Below are positions 48,137-60,798 of a stretch of DNA of 64,000 bases, piece after piece. Below the pieces are notes generated by a model. It was not told where the DNA came from. It saw only the letters and a program-made list of their open reading frames with translations, and ran no database searches. This stretch comes from Rosa chinensis. Its lineage: Eukaryota > Streptophyta > Magnoliopsida > Rosales > Rosaceae. Each line of letters opens with the position of its first letter. Positions within the stretch are counted from its first letter, which is position 1. A program made the position numbers and the translations under genes. The stretch spans positions 67,475,510 to 67,539,509 of the forward strand of contig NC_037093.1 of the NCBI RefSeq assembly GCF_002994745.2. Reading direction: 5' to 3'.

Positions 48137-48846
48137 TTGGATTTGTTGTCTCCAACTAGTCTTTTTATCCAGATAGAGAATAAAGACGACTATATTAAGA
48201 AAGTTTTCAAGTTTATTTGTAACCTTGAATTGAATGAGAACAAAGGGAAATCAATCAAAGTCTATTTCAATTCATAAAGTTTCCATTGTTTTATGAACAT
48301 TTATAGGAAAAAGCACAGTTGATCATCTTTGGTTGTGTAACCAATTTGGGTTATATATGAACTTCGTGCCAATAGTGATGAATACATCCTTTTCAGTGGT
48401 TGAAATGTGAGTTTCTCTAAAGATAGTAGAACTTTGGGGCATCCTTGTAAAAGCATCACTAACATGACTGCCTCAAAAACGTAAAGAAATTGTGTTTGAT
48501 AATTTGAAGGACAAATTTTCTTACAAAAGAATTGCTACAAACAAAAGAATTAAGAAAACATCAAAAAAAGATTGAACGGCATCCCCTACTTCGTACCCTA
48601 TACTTCCCCAGGATGACAACCATTGTCCAATTAGCACATATTTTTTTCTTCTGGGTTGAATCTATGGGGAGTCTTGGAGTCTCCCCCCTCTACAATCTTC
48701 TCCCCAGTGCTCCTCTCTCGAGTTTTTTGCTTAAATATTCGTGGTTGTTTCCATCCTTCTTGCCTGTGGTAACTGTGTTTTAGATCATCATCCATATCCA
48801 TATATCTCTACAAAGACTTTAACGTGTACTTTCTAGTTGTCTTCAC
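47619..48846. other. Intergenic with (AT)n microsatellite
   Basis: Contains an AT dinucleotide run of about 32 units (48071-48134). The last few hundred bases should hold the 3' UTR of the minus-strand CSLC gene. No other gene is supported. Confidence 0.6.
48071..48134. repeat. (AT)n microsatellite
   Basis: Uninterrupted AT repeat of 64 bp, likely length-polymorphic. Confidence 0.95.
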
Positions 48847-51424
48847 TCACTCAACCTGCTCACCAATCAAGTCTAAACCAACCAGCAGGAATGATATTCC
48901 CTGAAACAACAAGAAATAGAAATGGATGCCCTGAGCAGACAGCAGGCTCCGAGCTGAAGCCGTTAGAAGAAGGAAAGCCAATGCCAGCTCCTTTGTGTAT
49001 ATTCTGTTATGCTTCTTCTTCTTGGCCTTTTGCTCCTGCTGTCGAATTTCTTCCTTCATTTCGGCAAGGTCTGGAACTGAGACCCCCCTCTGATGCTTTG
49101 GCTCTTTCTCAACTAAGGAGACAAGATCACCCTCTGAGGAACGCCCAGACTTCTTGGTAACCACCCACTCGTATGCACTCCCGAGCTGGAATAGGCCGGA
49201 TATCATAGCATTGAACTTGGTCACTGACATGGTGTTTTCAAAGAGAAGGTAAGGAACAATGAAAGGGAAGGCTTTTGGGGCCGGGAGGATATTGAGGAAT
49301 GACATGGTTGCAGGGATGTAGCACACAACCCATGCTGGGAGCTCAGCTTCGGGGATGAACATTGTCATGGGAAGAATTATGCAAAATAGGGTGAAAGAAT
49401 AGAAGGGCAATATCAACTTTCTGAGCAGAAAGAAGAGGAAAATCAAATTGAATTTCTTCCAAATGCTGATCTGTATGTGACAAGCAAATATATATTAGTG
49501 AACTATTATCCACCACAAACCCTTACACAAGCAAAACAAAGGCAATTCTGACAAACAGGAAACAAATAGTGCAGAAAGTATATACCTTGGATTTGATGAT
49601 ATCGGGTAAACATAGGCGAAACAACTGCATAGGTCCCGAGTGCCATCTGTGTTGTTGTTTCCGGTAAGCTTCATAAGATTCAGGTACTTCGCACTGGCAC
49701 TGAGGCGCACATACATAAAGAGGCACTAACCATTAGTCCACAAGTACAACAGAGCAAGATTTTACTTTAACCACAAATAACTTGGCCAAAAGAAAATTTA
49801 CCTCAACATCATTGAGGAAGATGAATTTCCAGCCATGAAGATGAGCACGGACAGCAATATCCATGTCCTCCACAGTGGTCCTCTCCAACCAACCACCAGA
49901 GTCCTCGAGAGCCTTTATCCTCCACACACCAGCTGTCCCGTTGAACCCAAAGAAATTAATGAACACACTATTTACTTGTTGTTCGACTTCAAAGTGGAAT
50001 GTCAAATTAATGTTCTGCAACCTTGTGAGTAGGTTCTCATCCCTGTTCACAAAGGACCACCTAGCTTGCACCAGCGCCAGTTCTTCATTGTCCTGAAAAG
50101 GTCACCAAAAGTTACAATCTTTATTAACTTATCGTAATCATTATCGTTATGTTAACAAATGCTAACAAACCGCAGTTTCTTATTAAAACCAGAGTGTGTC
50201 CGTCTTCATGATAATTGCATAGATCATAACACAACAGAGACAATTATCAGTAGCAATGCCAATTTGGTACCTGGAAGTGTGGGACTGTTCTCTTGAGGAA
50301 ATCAGGAGCGGGCTGAAAATCAGCGTCGAAAATGGCGACAAACTCGTAGTCTTTGACATAGCTACAATTCATTGCAGACTTGAGATTGCCAGCCTTGTAT
50401 CCATCTCTAATCACTCTATGCCGATACAAAATGTTGGCCCCTTCCTTGTGCCATTTCTGGACCTCCTCTTTGATCATAAACTGCGTAGTCGGGTCATCGG
50501 AATCGTCAAGAACTTGAACCAACAACCTGGACTTGGGCCAGTCTAAATTGCACACGGCACCAATTGACTGCTGATAAACCTGAAAATTCCAAACACCAGA
50601 GTCAGAAACAACATCTCTAACAGACTAGCAGCAAGCCGAACTTGAATTCAGCGACGTACCTCTTTCTCATTGCACATGGGGATCTGAACTAGCACCATAG
50701 GGAAGTAGGCATTCTCAAGATCCAAAGGACCGCCTTTCGGAACCGGCTTAATCTTCTTGAACCGGATCCAGAAACACCCCAGGCACAGAATCAACCTATC
50801 CAAGCTCTGAACCATGAAGAGCACAATACAGGCATTGGCCAAAAACTGAAGCGGCGGAGCGAGATACCCGACCCGAATCAAAACCCATTTGGAATAGACC
50901 CAATCGAAAGCCCCCTTAACCCCATCAAACTCCATCTCCCACAAGTACTGAAGCTGCAGGTGTGGAGCTCCAAAGTGCCACCCTTTAAAATACGCGGCGA
51001 CCTCAAACCCCAGCAGAACCAGAGAGAGCAACAGAAACAGCTTGATGCAGACATAGAATCTTGACTTGACCGCCGGGTTCTCGTGCCCGCCGCCGCCGCG
51101 TGGCTCGCTGTCGGCGTCGGCGTCGGCGTCTGTCCTTCCGGATGCGACGCGGCGTCGTATGGCGGAGGCCAGGCCCAACATTGCCGAGCCCAGGGAGGTG
51201 AGGCAGCCGGCGGCGCGGTGGGCCTTGAGGAGGAGGACCCAAGTGAACTGCTTGGCGTTTTTGCCTCGGCCTTTGTCTCGGGCTCGGCTCGGGGAATCCG
51301 CCATTAGGAAGTCCTCGTCGGTCGGACCCTCCAGCTCCACCATGGACCAGTTCGGGTTCTCCATCTTCACCACCACCGGCGTCCCTCGGTGGCTGTCCTC
51401 TTTCGACCACCAAGACGGCGCCAT
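48847..51424 (-). CDS. CSLC12: Cellulose synthase-like C, xyloglucan glucan synthase (CSLC12-like)
   Basis: Five exons on the minus strand (51424-50660, 50579-50271, 50092-49802, 49699-49586, 49470-48847), all phase 0, give 700 residues; Arabidopsis CSLC12 has about 699. The GT2 core shows LDDSDDP (about 279-285), the DXD in FDADF (339-343), TVEDMD (431-436) and QQHRW (470-474), so the catalytic set is complete. Hydrophobic spans lie at about 124-145 and 190-215 before the core and several after about 500 ([16 protein letters not shown] and following). CSLC proteins make the beta-1,4-glucan backbone of xyloglucan in the Golgi. The N-terminal [12 protein letters not shown] and C-terminal [13 protein letters not shown] are typical. 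The start at 51424 follows family length; the open frame continues upstream in frame to 51562. Confidence 0.95.
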
Positions 51425-51527
51425 TCCCGGGTCGGATCTCGGAAACCCGGTGTACACAACCAAATCAGGATAGTTGTTTGAGAATGGAACAACAGCAGGA
51501 AGGAGAAGCGAGAAGACCCAGAAGACA

Positions 51528-51725
51528 GAAAAAAAAAAAAAAAAAAAAAAAAAGGCTAACACTTTGATCTCATTGTCGGTGGACGCGGACGCGTGGTGGA
51601 GAGAAAGCAGGCCTCTAAACCATTCGGTGAGGGAGGGGCCTTATATGAAAGAGAAAGAGAAAGAGAAAGAGAGAAGAAAGACAAAGGAAGACGAGGAAGA
51701 AGAAGAAGAAGAAGAAGAAAGCTTA
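51528..51725 (-). promoter_or_regulatory. Pyrimidine-rich leader/promoter-proximal region of the CSLC gene
   Basis: On the gene's strand this is a TTC/CTT-rich tract (plus-strand GAA and GA repeats, 51645-51720) followed by a T run (plus-strand A run, 51528-51552) about 105 bp before the ATG. It is probably 5' UTR. A transcription start is not assigned. Confidence 0.45.
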
Positions 51726-54700
51726 TGACTTTGTGTGGGGGCCGAGGCCTAATGTGCTACCATTCAATTACAGCTTGCAAATGAGGCCTCAAGGGAGGGA
51801 AGCAATAAGAAACAAGACGAACAATAATAGCGAAAGCAAAAAACGAAAAAAGAGATTTCTTTTGATGATTTGTGAAAGAGATGGTAACAGCTCAACACGT
51901 CTTTCGTGTTGATTCGGAATTTAAACTTAATAAAATGAGAAAATCCACGTTCTGAGGTCAATTTCACTAGCTTCTGCACCGATTTCAGATTTTTTTTTTT
52001 TTTTTTTTTTTTTTTACCATAACACCACCAGATTTTGGAAGGTAAATAAATGTTCACAGAACCACATATTTAGTGCTGATTTTGGGTTTCCATTGAAAAC
52101 CCAAGTGATCAAGGACAAATTCACCCAGATTTCCAGATAAAAGTTTCCTTCTTTTCTTTATTTTGGGTATCTCCTATTTCACCTACTGCTTTGAAAACAC
52201 AATCAATCCAGCAACAACCAATAACGTAAGCCCTAGCCACACTCTAAATTTCCTTCCCAGGTTACAAAAGAAGCATTTTGTTTTTATCTCCGTGGCTAAC
52301 AATCAAGAATTTACAAAAGGGTGCAAGAAATTTACTGAGATCCTGCGCGTGGTGGAAACCGGAAGCTTCCCTCGTCGTTCCAAATCCATCTGGTTCTGGG
52401 TGGGCTGCTTCGCGTGTGAATTGAATTCAAACCTCATAATTGGACAACCAAACGCCTTTTTACCATTTCTTCTTCCTTTTTTTTAATTTTTTTTTTACTA
52501 TTTCACTCTAAAAATATAAGAATATTCTTGTTCAAAAGGGAGGACAAAGGTGACGATCTAACAACCACCAAATACGTCTCGATGCGACAAAAAGTGAGGG
52601 AAAAAAAAAAAAGTACTTTGGGTTTTGTTTTTATTATTTATTTTTCTTTTGCTCTTGTTTTTTTTCCTCATAATAATTTTTATTAATGTTAATTGATTAA
52701 TGGATTGTTTTAGAATTTTCTTGGTGGAGAATAGGAAATGGTTTAGAATTTTCATGGCTGTCCCATTTTAGAGTCTAAGATTACTCATAGTAAAAACTTA
52801 AAAGTAAGGGGAAAATTAAAGACACAATCCACGCCCTAGGAGAGAGAGTGTATGACACTGGCAATATATAAAGTTATAAACACTGGATTTAGAGAATCCA
52901 AAAGAAAAACAGTGATGGGTCAATTTACATGTGGGTATTTAATGAAAATTAGGTAAGGTGCATGGAGATCCTGCATTATCAATGATCATGGATTTATGTG
53001 GATGGTGAGAGGATTTAAATTAAAGGGTCTCTAATTTTCATGGACTCATTTCAAAAAAAAATTCATGGACTAAGCTTACCAAATTCACTTCATCTTTCTA
53101 TATTTTTATTTTTATTTTTTAACTTTTTGATCACTAAATTTTCTGGAGTTTTTCTCACTAAATTTTATGAAGTGAAAAACTCGTAAATTCATAATATTAT
53201 TATGCTTGTACTGTAAGACTTACGGTCTCTCAAAAACTGTTATTTAGGTGAATAGTTATAACTTACGCATTATTCTATTGGTCTTTCTTTATTCTTACCA
53301 TATATATGACAAGTCTTACCATATATATGACAAGTGAGAATTGTTGAGAAAGTTTAAGTTGAGATTGAACAATTACATGTATTTATATATTTTATATTCC
53401 ATGATACAGCATCACATAACCTAGCTTGATTTGTTGTTCGTGAGGAACTGAGGATGTTATGTGGTTGGTGGAGGGGTACATAGTGGCTCTAACATGTTAT
53501 TAGTAATGATTTTTAAAAAATAAAAAATTGTGAAGCTTTGATTTTATGTCTTTTTTCGTTGTACTATTTTTTATCTAATGCAATTATAGACGCATGAAAT
53601 CAAACACTTTTTTTTAAATGAAAAACAAATCAAAACTTATAGCCGTCATAAAAATCGTTGTAGATTAGCCAAATAGAAGTGAAATGATTCCATAATTAGA
53701 AATTTAGAACTGAAGCTTCTTGATCACATCAACACTCCATCGAGAAGTGAGATCATGCATTAGACTTCACCTTCATGAGCACCGAGCAGTGTAAGGCGAG
53801 TGCGACGCGCTTCTCTTGTGAGTACGATAATAATGGTGCGCCAGTCAAATTCAATCCCCACAGAAATATACATGGTCTAAAATAACCTCGGCTCCTCGCT
53901 TTGTAATTTCCACCGACAATGATCAGTCTATTCTATGAACAGGGATAATTTCGGTATATTCTGTGGAGTACTAGGTTGTCTTGTGGTCACGACCACAAAA
54001 AAGTCCATGCTGATGAGCCGCACCGTAACAAAGTCTCCGAAAGTGAGAGCGGAAAAAAGCCCGCATTTTCAAAATTCAAAAATATTAATATAATAAAATG
54101 CAGAAAAGACACTGTTGCCAGAAGATGACTGGCTGACGGGACAAAAGCACAAAAGCGCTTTCCTTCTGGATAAGGGGTAAAATTGACATTTCAAAATCAA
54201 AACCGTAAAAGGCACCTGCCGCCGTTCGTTTGTCGGAGAGTTTAAGTGAGCCGTTGGATCACCCCACGCACGTGATTCAAGTGACGAGCAGGTTTTTGTT
54301 ACTAAAGTATTGTGCCACGGTGAAAGGAGGATGAGACGCGTGGAGCGGCGGTGGACATTTTGGGAGTGACTGACAGGCTGCCAGCCATAGCCGGCTGTGA
54401 CGTGGCGAGCTCACAGCTTCCTGTCCGCAATTTCCGGCTCACCGGCGTGTCATCTTACTCCCCGCCTCTCATGGAAAACGCTGGCTTCTGTTTGCGTCCG
54501 GTAGAAAACGACATGTCATGGACGATGAGCCAGTTAACGATCCGTTACGCATTATTTTTGAAATAATGGCGAGTTTATTTACCACAATTGAACAAGCATA
54601 GGCAATGAGGTGCGCGTATTACTAGTACAGCAGTACCTTGCGAATTGACTTTGCTGTCAAATTTTTCGGATTTACTTACTGATATGTTTCCCTAAATAAA

Positions 54701-54834
54701 CTTTGCTGTCAACTCTTTCAGATTTACTTGTTGATATGTTTCCGCAAATAGAGATTGAGAGTCTATTTCTAACGATATTACGTGCTTCTAACAAACTCTT
54801 TTTTATCAAAAACATATTTCAAATAAAAATCTTT
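51726..54834. other. Intergenic, AT-rich, with a GC-rich patch
   Basis: Contains A/T homopolymers (51990-52015, 52600) and a short direct repeat CTTACCATATATATGACAAG at about 53295 and 53315. A GC-rich, ACGT-rich patch lies at about 54120-54560. No gene is supported. A 71-codon frame at 54351 has no recognisable domain. Confidence 0.5.
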
Positions 54835-55891
54835 TTTTTTTTTTTTTTTGAACCAAGCAATTCTCATTTAACTCAAGTCAGAATGACACGGATACATATA
54901 TTCCATTGCCATCTATGGACAAGTTCTAGATTTCTTCTCCTTGCTATCCAAGTTAAGCCTAGGAGGTTTGGCTGATTCCAGCCTCCTGGATCCCAAATTT
55001 GAAACCCCATAGAACCAGATCTCAAAACATTGGGCTTCAAATCAGGATTTAACTGCCTTACCCAACTCTGTTTGGGCACTGAAAAGAAATTGGACACCTT
55101 AACACAATTGGGCCTCCAAAGTGTTTTAGGCCCCCAAATGGATCTGGACACACAAAACTTACACCATTCAACAAATTTGGGCCTCCAATTTGAATTGGGC
55201 CTCAACCATGATCTAAGCACCCAACTCAGATTGGGCACACCCACTCTTGCATCGATCTTCGTCGCAACCACCATCGCCGCCGCACCTACAAGATGCAGGC
55301 GCTCACATCTCCACCCTGGATCCTGAGTCGTTTCTCTCCACATTATTACAGGTCGAAGAGCAGTAAGCCACCAAGCACCAGCAATCTTCTCTATTCTTGT
55401 CGGACCAGCTGCCATTTGAAACCTGCCCCCCAAGATCGACACCCAACTCAAATCCACCCCCAGACCGGCAATTCAGTGCATGATATTGCCCACACCCTCA
55501 GATCAGATCATCTCCCTTTGCTTCCAGCCCGTATTAAAGACAAACCGGATCCACCCTTTCTTTGCTGGTCTACGATTGTCAAAAGCCATTACGGGCCCCC
55601 GCCGTGGTTGCATCTGACCTGATTCCACCCTCGACTGCCACCTTGAGAGGCCAGCAGCAGCAACGTCATTAGCCTCTTGGAGTTCGGCCCGATGAGATGC
55701 ATTGAAGGGGAAGATCGAGGATTCCTTTGTTGCAGAGAGACGTTGGATTACTATGCTAAGGCAGCGAGAGGCAGATGATGATTGTCTGCTTAGTGCCGGT
55801 GATGGAGTCCTAGGCCATGGCGGCCAGGGTTTGCAAGCAATCTTAACTCCCGCAGTGAGGGTAAGAGTTTGAGAGCCATTCCCTCCAGTTT
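54835..55891 (-). mobile_element. Retroposon of about 1.06 kb, LINE-like end
   Basis: Bounded by TAAAAATCTTT (54824-54834 and 55892-55902). The T run at the left is the tail of a minus-strand element whose 3' end reads GAGAATTGCTTGGTTC before poly-A, like plant LINE tails. Two long minus-strand frames (55457-54873 and 55931-55503) overlap it but have no RT or endonuclease motif. It could be an internally deleted LINE or a retroposed transcript. Confidence 0.6.
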
Positions 55892-55957
55892 TAAAAATCT
55901 TTAATTCAGTTACATCAATTGAAACTAGCATGTGCCCACACTCTACGTGTGTGGGTG

Positions 55958-55960
<3 letters not shown>

Positions 55961-56001
<41 letters not shown>
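55961..56001 (+). repeat. Poly-T run
   Basis: About 40 consecutive T follow GTGGGTGC. It may be the tail of another minus-strand retroposon, but no second duplication could be matched. Confidence 0.85.
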
Positions 56002-56008
<7 letters not shown>

Positions 56009-56604
56009 CTACAACAAATAACTACTATTTATTTTATTTTAAGGAATTTAATTTATTTTTATTTTTTAAATTGACATTATTGTCCTTATTGGAGGGTTAT
56101 ATTCATCAAATTTTTCAATTTTGGAGAGAAAACTCTATTCTCTTAATAATAGTATAAATAAAGAATAATACAAAACTACTTCTTAATTTATGGACAATTT
56201 ATATTAATTGAGAGATTTGTTTTGCCCGATTGTTTTTTGCTTGCAACCATAAATTGAACAGACAATCTCCTTATTTCGATTTTCAAACTCCAAAGCAAAG
56301 CTCATTTTTCTGTTAACGAACGAGATCAGATCACATCTCATGAGAACATGTCATCCCCATATAGATTTCATTCATTGAAGCATTTGAAGAATAAGAGAGG
56401 AATACGTATGAGCACTTGATGTAGTCGTTGTCGCGCTCCATCCATCAATATCAACCATTGTCTCGGACCAAAAACACCGGTATTTGTCGGTGTAATTTTT
56501 AGTTTTCCATTATGGTCACTTAAAGAGCAAATCGCCTCCTAACATGTGATCCCAGACTTAAGAAGGGAGTCATCAAACCTAGTGTCCATAAGACATGAAA
56601 TGTA

Positions 56605-57680
56605 TAACGCCAAAAGTGCTCTGCAGCGGTTACTAGGAGAAGACGAAAAACAGTTTCAGTTTTGAAGAGGTGTCTAACCATCGTGTTCCCATGTTCTATC
56701 CTGCGGCACCTCTTCCTGACGTCGTCATCGGACGGGTAGGTATAGAATCTCAGTCCACCAGTCAAGGTCCAAGGCAGTTTCGAGGTCGGAGTGAGGCGGA
56801 ACGAGGGAGGACTTGCTGTATTCTACGGAACCATTTACAGCTGCCACTTCCGACTTTCGTTGGTTGCGTCTGCATTCCACCACATTCATGGAAGCCTGGA
56901 GACCCGCGACGGCGTTCTGGGCAGCAATTCAGTTCCAGCTATGGTGGTGCAATAGTCTGTAATCTAGTCCTAACGGTGGTGGTTTTTCACGTATGCACGC
57001 ATACGGCGGAAGGACCGCTTGGACGATGTCGCTATGTTTTAGAGGCAGAAGGGCTCAATGATGAAGTGGTCTTGCCACTGGTACTGGCCATGGTTCGCCA
57101 ACAGGGTTGGTCGACGGTGGTGGTGCTTCCCATGGTGTGGCTTGCAGTGGAGGTTAGTGGGTTGTTTGGGTTATGGGCCTGTGTTGCCTTGATGGGCCTT
57201 TGCTGGTGGGCTGGGTATATAGTTTATTTATTTTCAATAGTTTATTTAACGTTTATGTGTATTTTATGTACAATAAATCCCTATCACCTCTTGGTAGGGA
57301 CTTGTGGGCGTTGTCCAGGTTAATATGCCTTGTCTGCCCTAACGAGACAACGTATCATGCATTAGTTGCAACCTCCTGGTGGCGGGATGAAACAACGTGT
57401 CATCGGTTTTGTTTCCGATCGGCAGCATATTGGGAAAGCTACTAATTTATTGGTACTATGGCACTGTTTTAACTTTCCGATATGCTACCATCATTGTAAA
57501 GCAAATAGAGTAGTCAATACGACACTCTTTGCTATCAGGTGCATGTTTCAATACATTGTAGTTGTAGAGGCTACTGATATTATTTCGGAGTTTCTCTTGA
57601 TATGTATTGTAATGAGGGATTTAGGCTTCTTGTCCCCCCCTATGTATTATCCGTTCCAGCCCTTATTCAAAAAGAAAAAA
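56605..57680 (+). mobile_element. Retroposon of about 1.08 kb, probable 5'-truncated LINE
   Basis: A perfect 15-bp duplication AAGACATGAAATGTA flanks it (56590-56604 and 57681-57695), and the right end is A-rich (AAAAAGAAAAAA). The sequence just before the tail (TTTAGGCTTCTTGTCCCCCC) resembles ends of plant LINE transcripts. The 217-codon frame at 56670-57323 has no RT motifs and is probably not a host gene. Confidence 0.75.
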
Positions 57681-57739
57681 AAGACATGAAATGTAACCAT
57701 TTCAGCATTGTATGCAACAAGCCAACAGAATGACATAAT

Positions 57740-57921
57740 TGTTAAACAGCGACAAGCGCGGCCTGTGGCCCACCATTGTACCGATATTGTCCCAACTTAA
57801 CCACCCGATAGGTGTTGGGTTTTAATCACAAAAGGCCTCGGTACAATTGGGTGAGATCCACCCACTTATAAGTTATATTTTATTTGTCACTTTTCTAATG
57901 TGGGATCTTTCCTCTCCAACA
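57740..57921 (-). repeat. 3' LTR of the TRIM
   Basis: In + orientation it begins TGTTAAACAGCGACAAGCGC and ends CTCTCCAACA. Confidence 0.93.
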
Positions 57922-58151
57922 CGCCCCCTCACGTGCAACCTAACTCTAGGTCTGCACGTGAAATTAATTAACAATCCAATTCCCACATTGGAAATTGGGA
58001 TATTGGAGACTTGGCCAATATAACAATCCAAGGCCCACATCGGACACTTGGTAACAATCTAATTGGAATTTTCCGATGGCAATATAAGGAATCCAAATTC
58101 AGGCCCATGACAATTGGAGACGCAATTGGAGAGAGACCCGCTCTGATACCA

Positions 58152-58333
58152 TGTTAAACAGCGACAAGCGCGGCCTGTGGCCCACCATTGTACCGATATT
58201 GTCTCAACTTAACCACCCGATAGGTGTTGGGTTTTAATCACAAAAGGCCTCGGGACAATTGGGTGAGATCCACCCACTTATAAGTTATATTTTATTTGTC
58301 ACTTTTCCAATGTGGGATCTTTCCTCTCCAATA
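58152..58333 (-). repeat. 5' LTR of the TRIM
   Basis: Same length and start as the left copy. Its outer end reads CTCTCCAATA, a C to T change in the terminal dinucleotide partner. Confidence 0.93.
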
Positions 58334-58338
58334 ATAAT

Positions 58339-60598
58339 GATTTCCTCATCAACAAAAGAAGAAGAAATTGATAATTAACAAACATCTCAGAACATGACCT
58401 GTAGACTAGATTTCAGAATCATTAGTAACAATCATAACCAAGACATTTCATATAAGATTTCACATTGTTTATTCTAATTAGTCAATTTGGCAACGCCAAT
58501 TACAAACCATAATCAACAACTTTGTACGTGGATGACAGCTCTCCCTAATCCCTAAGTGCCTTTGATCATGATATTTTTTCCCTTTCCCACCTGAATACAC
58601 ATAATTTAGAATCCTATAGAAAGTCCCTTAATCCCAGCTTAGCCAACTAAACAAAGTTTTAAACACGTAAAAGTTGCATGTTTTGAACTTTGTTTAAACA
58701 AGTAGGGCCTTAGTATTGTGGCATCTTCTTTATCTAAGATTCTAATCGAGGGTTAGGTGATGGGTGCGATCAAAGAGCACTGCTCTTAACCCGTAAACAA
58801 TATATTACAATCACTAATGACCAAGTGGACGATTTATTGCAAATTTGAGATACTATATGATGAATAATTAATCATACTAGTTATGTCACAATGATGTATG
58901 CTTGTAACCGTAATGTTTTACATCACATGGTAGATACATATATACATGGTATCAAGGTACACCGACAGTATATAGCAACTGGCAATTTCATGAAATCTTT
59001 AATTAATCACGACACGAAGGGTAAATTAGATCCATGATTAGTTCCACTACTATTTTAAAGTTATAAACCCATTAGATTAGGATGTAAAAGTTGGGATACT
59101 TTTCTTTTTATCGCGGCAAGAAACACGAAGACAGACTAGCTAGTTTGATAGTTTGTTTATCTATAGGGTTTTGGATTATTACGTCTATGTGGTCTAGACT
59201 GATCTAACTAAATACGTGGAAGAGACTTGTTGTTTGATTGGTCCATTTGACATACTTTATTTTTTTTTATTTTTTTTTCTGTGTATTTATTATTTCGCAA
59301 ATGACATCCCGATAAAATTATTAGACCGAATCACAACTTGACAATACCGCTAAGGGATTAAACAACAATCACTCACATCTGTAAAAATATTACTGCTCAA
59401 CATAAATACTTGAAAGTATATATGTCATGAAGAATTTATAATTAATTTTTTAAAAAAAATTCTTCAACTATTTTCACGCACTGACGCAAATAATTTGATG
59501 TGTTTGTGAGGATTATAAATGGGCAAGAACTCTAGTAACTCGTTTGTCCCTTCCTTTTAAAATTATAGGTACTTTGTGTTGAAAATGACACACTCGGAAA
59601 AATCTAATGACGCCTCCCTCATTGCTTTGTTATTTATTTATTTTTAATATTTTTATATGCAATTGCCAAATGATGCCTTGTAGTCAAATTACTTTTGAAA
59701 TCTAAATTAAGTGGGATCGTCAAATAATAATTTTCGAAGCTGACCCAATTAAATTAAATTAAAAGGACAAATCAAAATCAAAAGGAGAGGTGTCCCAATG
59801 AGTTGCGTCTTTGATAATGTGATGCATCAAAGAAAAGTGGGGATAAGTCATCAAAAAAAAAGAAAAGTAGGGACAGGTCTACGTGAAAATAGAAATGGGG
59901 TTGCATTGAAAAACTGGGAGTTTGTAATGTCCATCAAGAATTGACAATGTCCATGTAATTGGCTCAACGCCTCAACCTAATCAAACCAATTATTTATGTC
60001 CATGTCTTCTCATTCTTCTTCACCCCTGTTCGTCTATTCTCTCTGTGACTTTTGAGTATGTTCAAACCGTCTGACTTCACTGTCCTTCTTGTTGTAGTCT
60101 TGTATATGGAAATTTTGACTAACTACGTACGTCTATATACGTATACAAGTCTATTTCTACTCTTTTCATTGATTATTTCTTTAAAAGTTTAGAAGTTTCA
60201 CACAACTTGTGAATAGAAAAGAGTTTAAATAATAGTTCATTTTAGAGAGGATATGTTCGTCTTATTAAAAAAACAAAAAAATTCTCTCATCCTCAAATAA
60301 CTTAATGATTTGAACAACTCGTCATTTAGGTTCTACATGATTATATGGTGAAATATCATTGTAAAAAATCGACTCGATTAGACATTGTTTGGTCATATGT
60401 TTGCTGTATAGTTTATAGGCAAAAATAATTCGTCATTGTTTGGCCATACTAGTTTGAAATGATAATTACGGCAATTAAATAACTAAATATCTTATAATTT
60501 GAATAATTCTTCTTCCATCAAAACGGTCCTTGGATGAATTTGATATTAGATCACTAGTTTCCACTTTGCACTGTGAAATGAAAGTCTTGTTGGTAGGA
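58339..60598. other. Intergenic, no feature supported
   Basis: AT-rich. Short frames lack coding signs and no repeat boundaries are found. Confidence 0.5.
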
Positions 60599-60759
60599 AG
60601 AGGATCCTCTCCCAGCAAGCTAATCACCTGAGCTTCCTAGGCTTTTGATGACAGGATGCCACATGTATAAAACTGCATCTAATGGTTGCTATTGCTTGAA
60701 CTCAATTTTTTTTTTTTTCAATCAAAACTCAGAGATGAAACAGACTCAGACTCTCTCTA

Positions 60760-60798
<39 letters not shown>

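Larger units (their letters stand above)
57740..58333 (-). mobile_element. TRIM retrotransposon, 594 bp
   Basis: Two 182-bp LTRs (57740-57921 and 58152-58333) flank 230 bp of internal sequence, with a 5-bp duplication ATAAT on both sides (57735-57739 and 58334-58338). The complement of the Met-tRNA binding site, GCTCTGATACCA (58140-58151), abuts the right LTR, so the element runs on the minus strand. A polypurine tract (CGCCCCCTC in + orientation) follows the left LTR. There is no coding capacity. The LTRs differ at four positions (about 2%). Confidence 0.95.

Noticed and set aside
48837..49160. Plus-strand frame over the CSLC 3' exon
   Set aside because: Antisense shadow of the CSLC coding exon.
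51066..51473. Long plus-strand frames opposite CSLC exon 1
   Set aside because: GC-rich antisense shadows of the real exon.
56670..57323. 217-codon frame as a host gene
   Set aside because: Lies wholly inside a retroposon with a 15-bp target duplication; no recognised domain.
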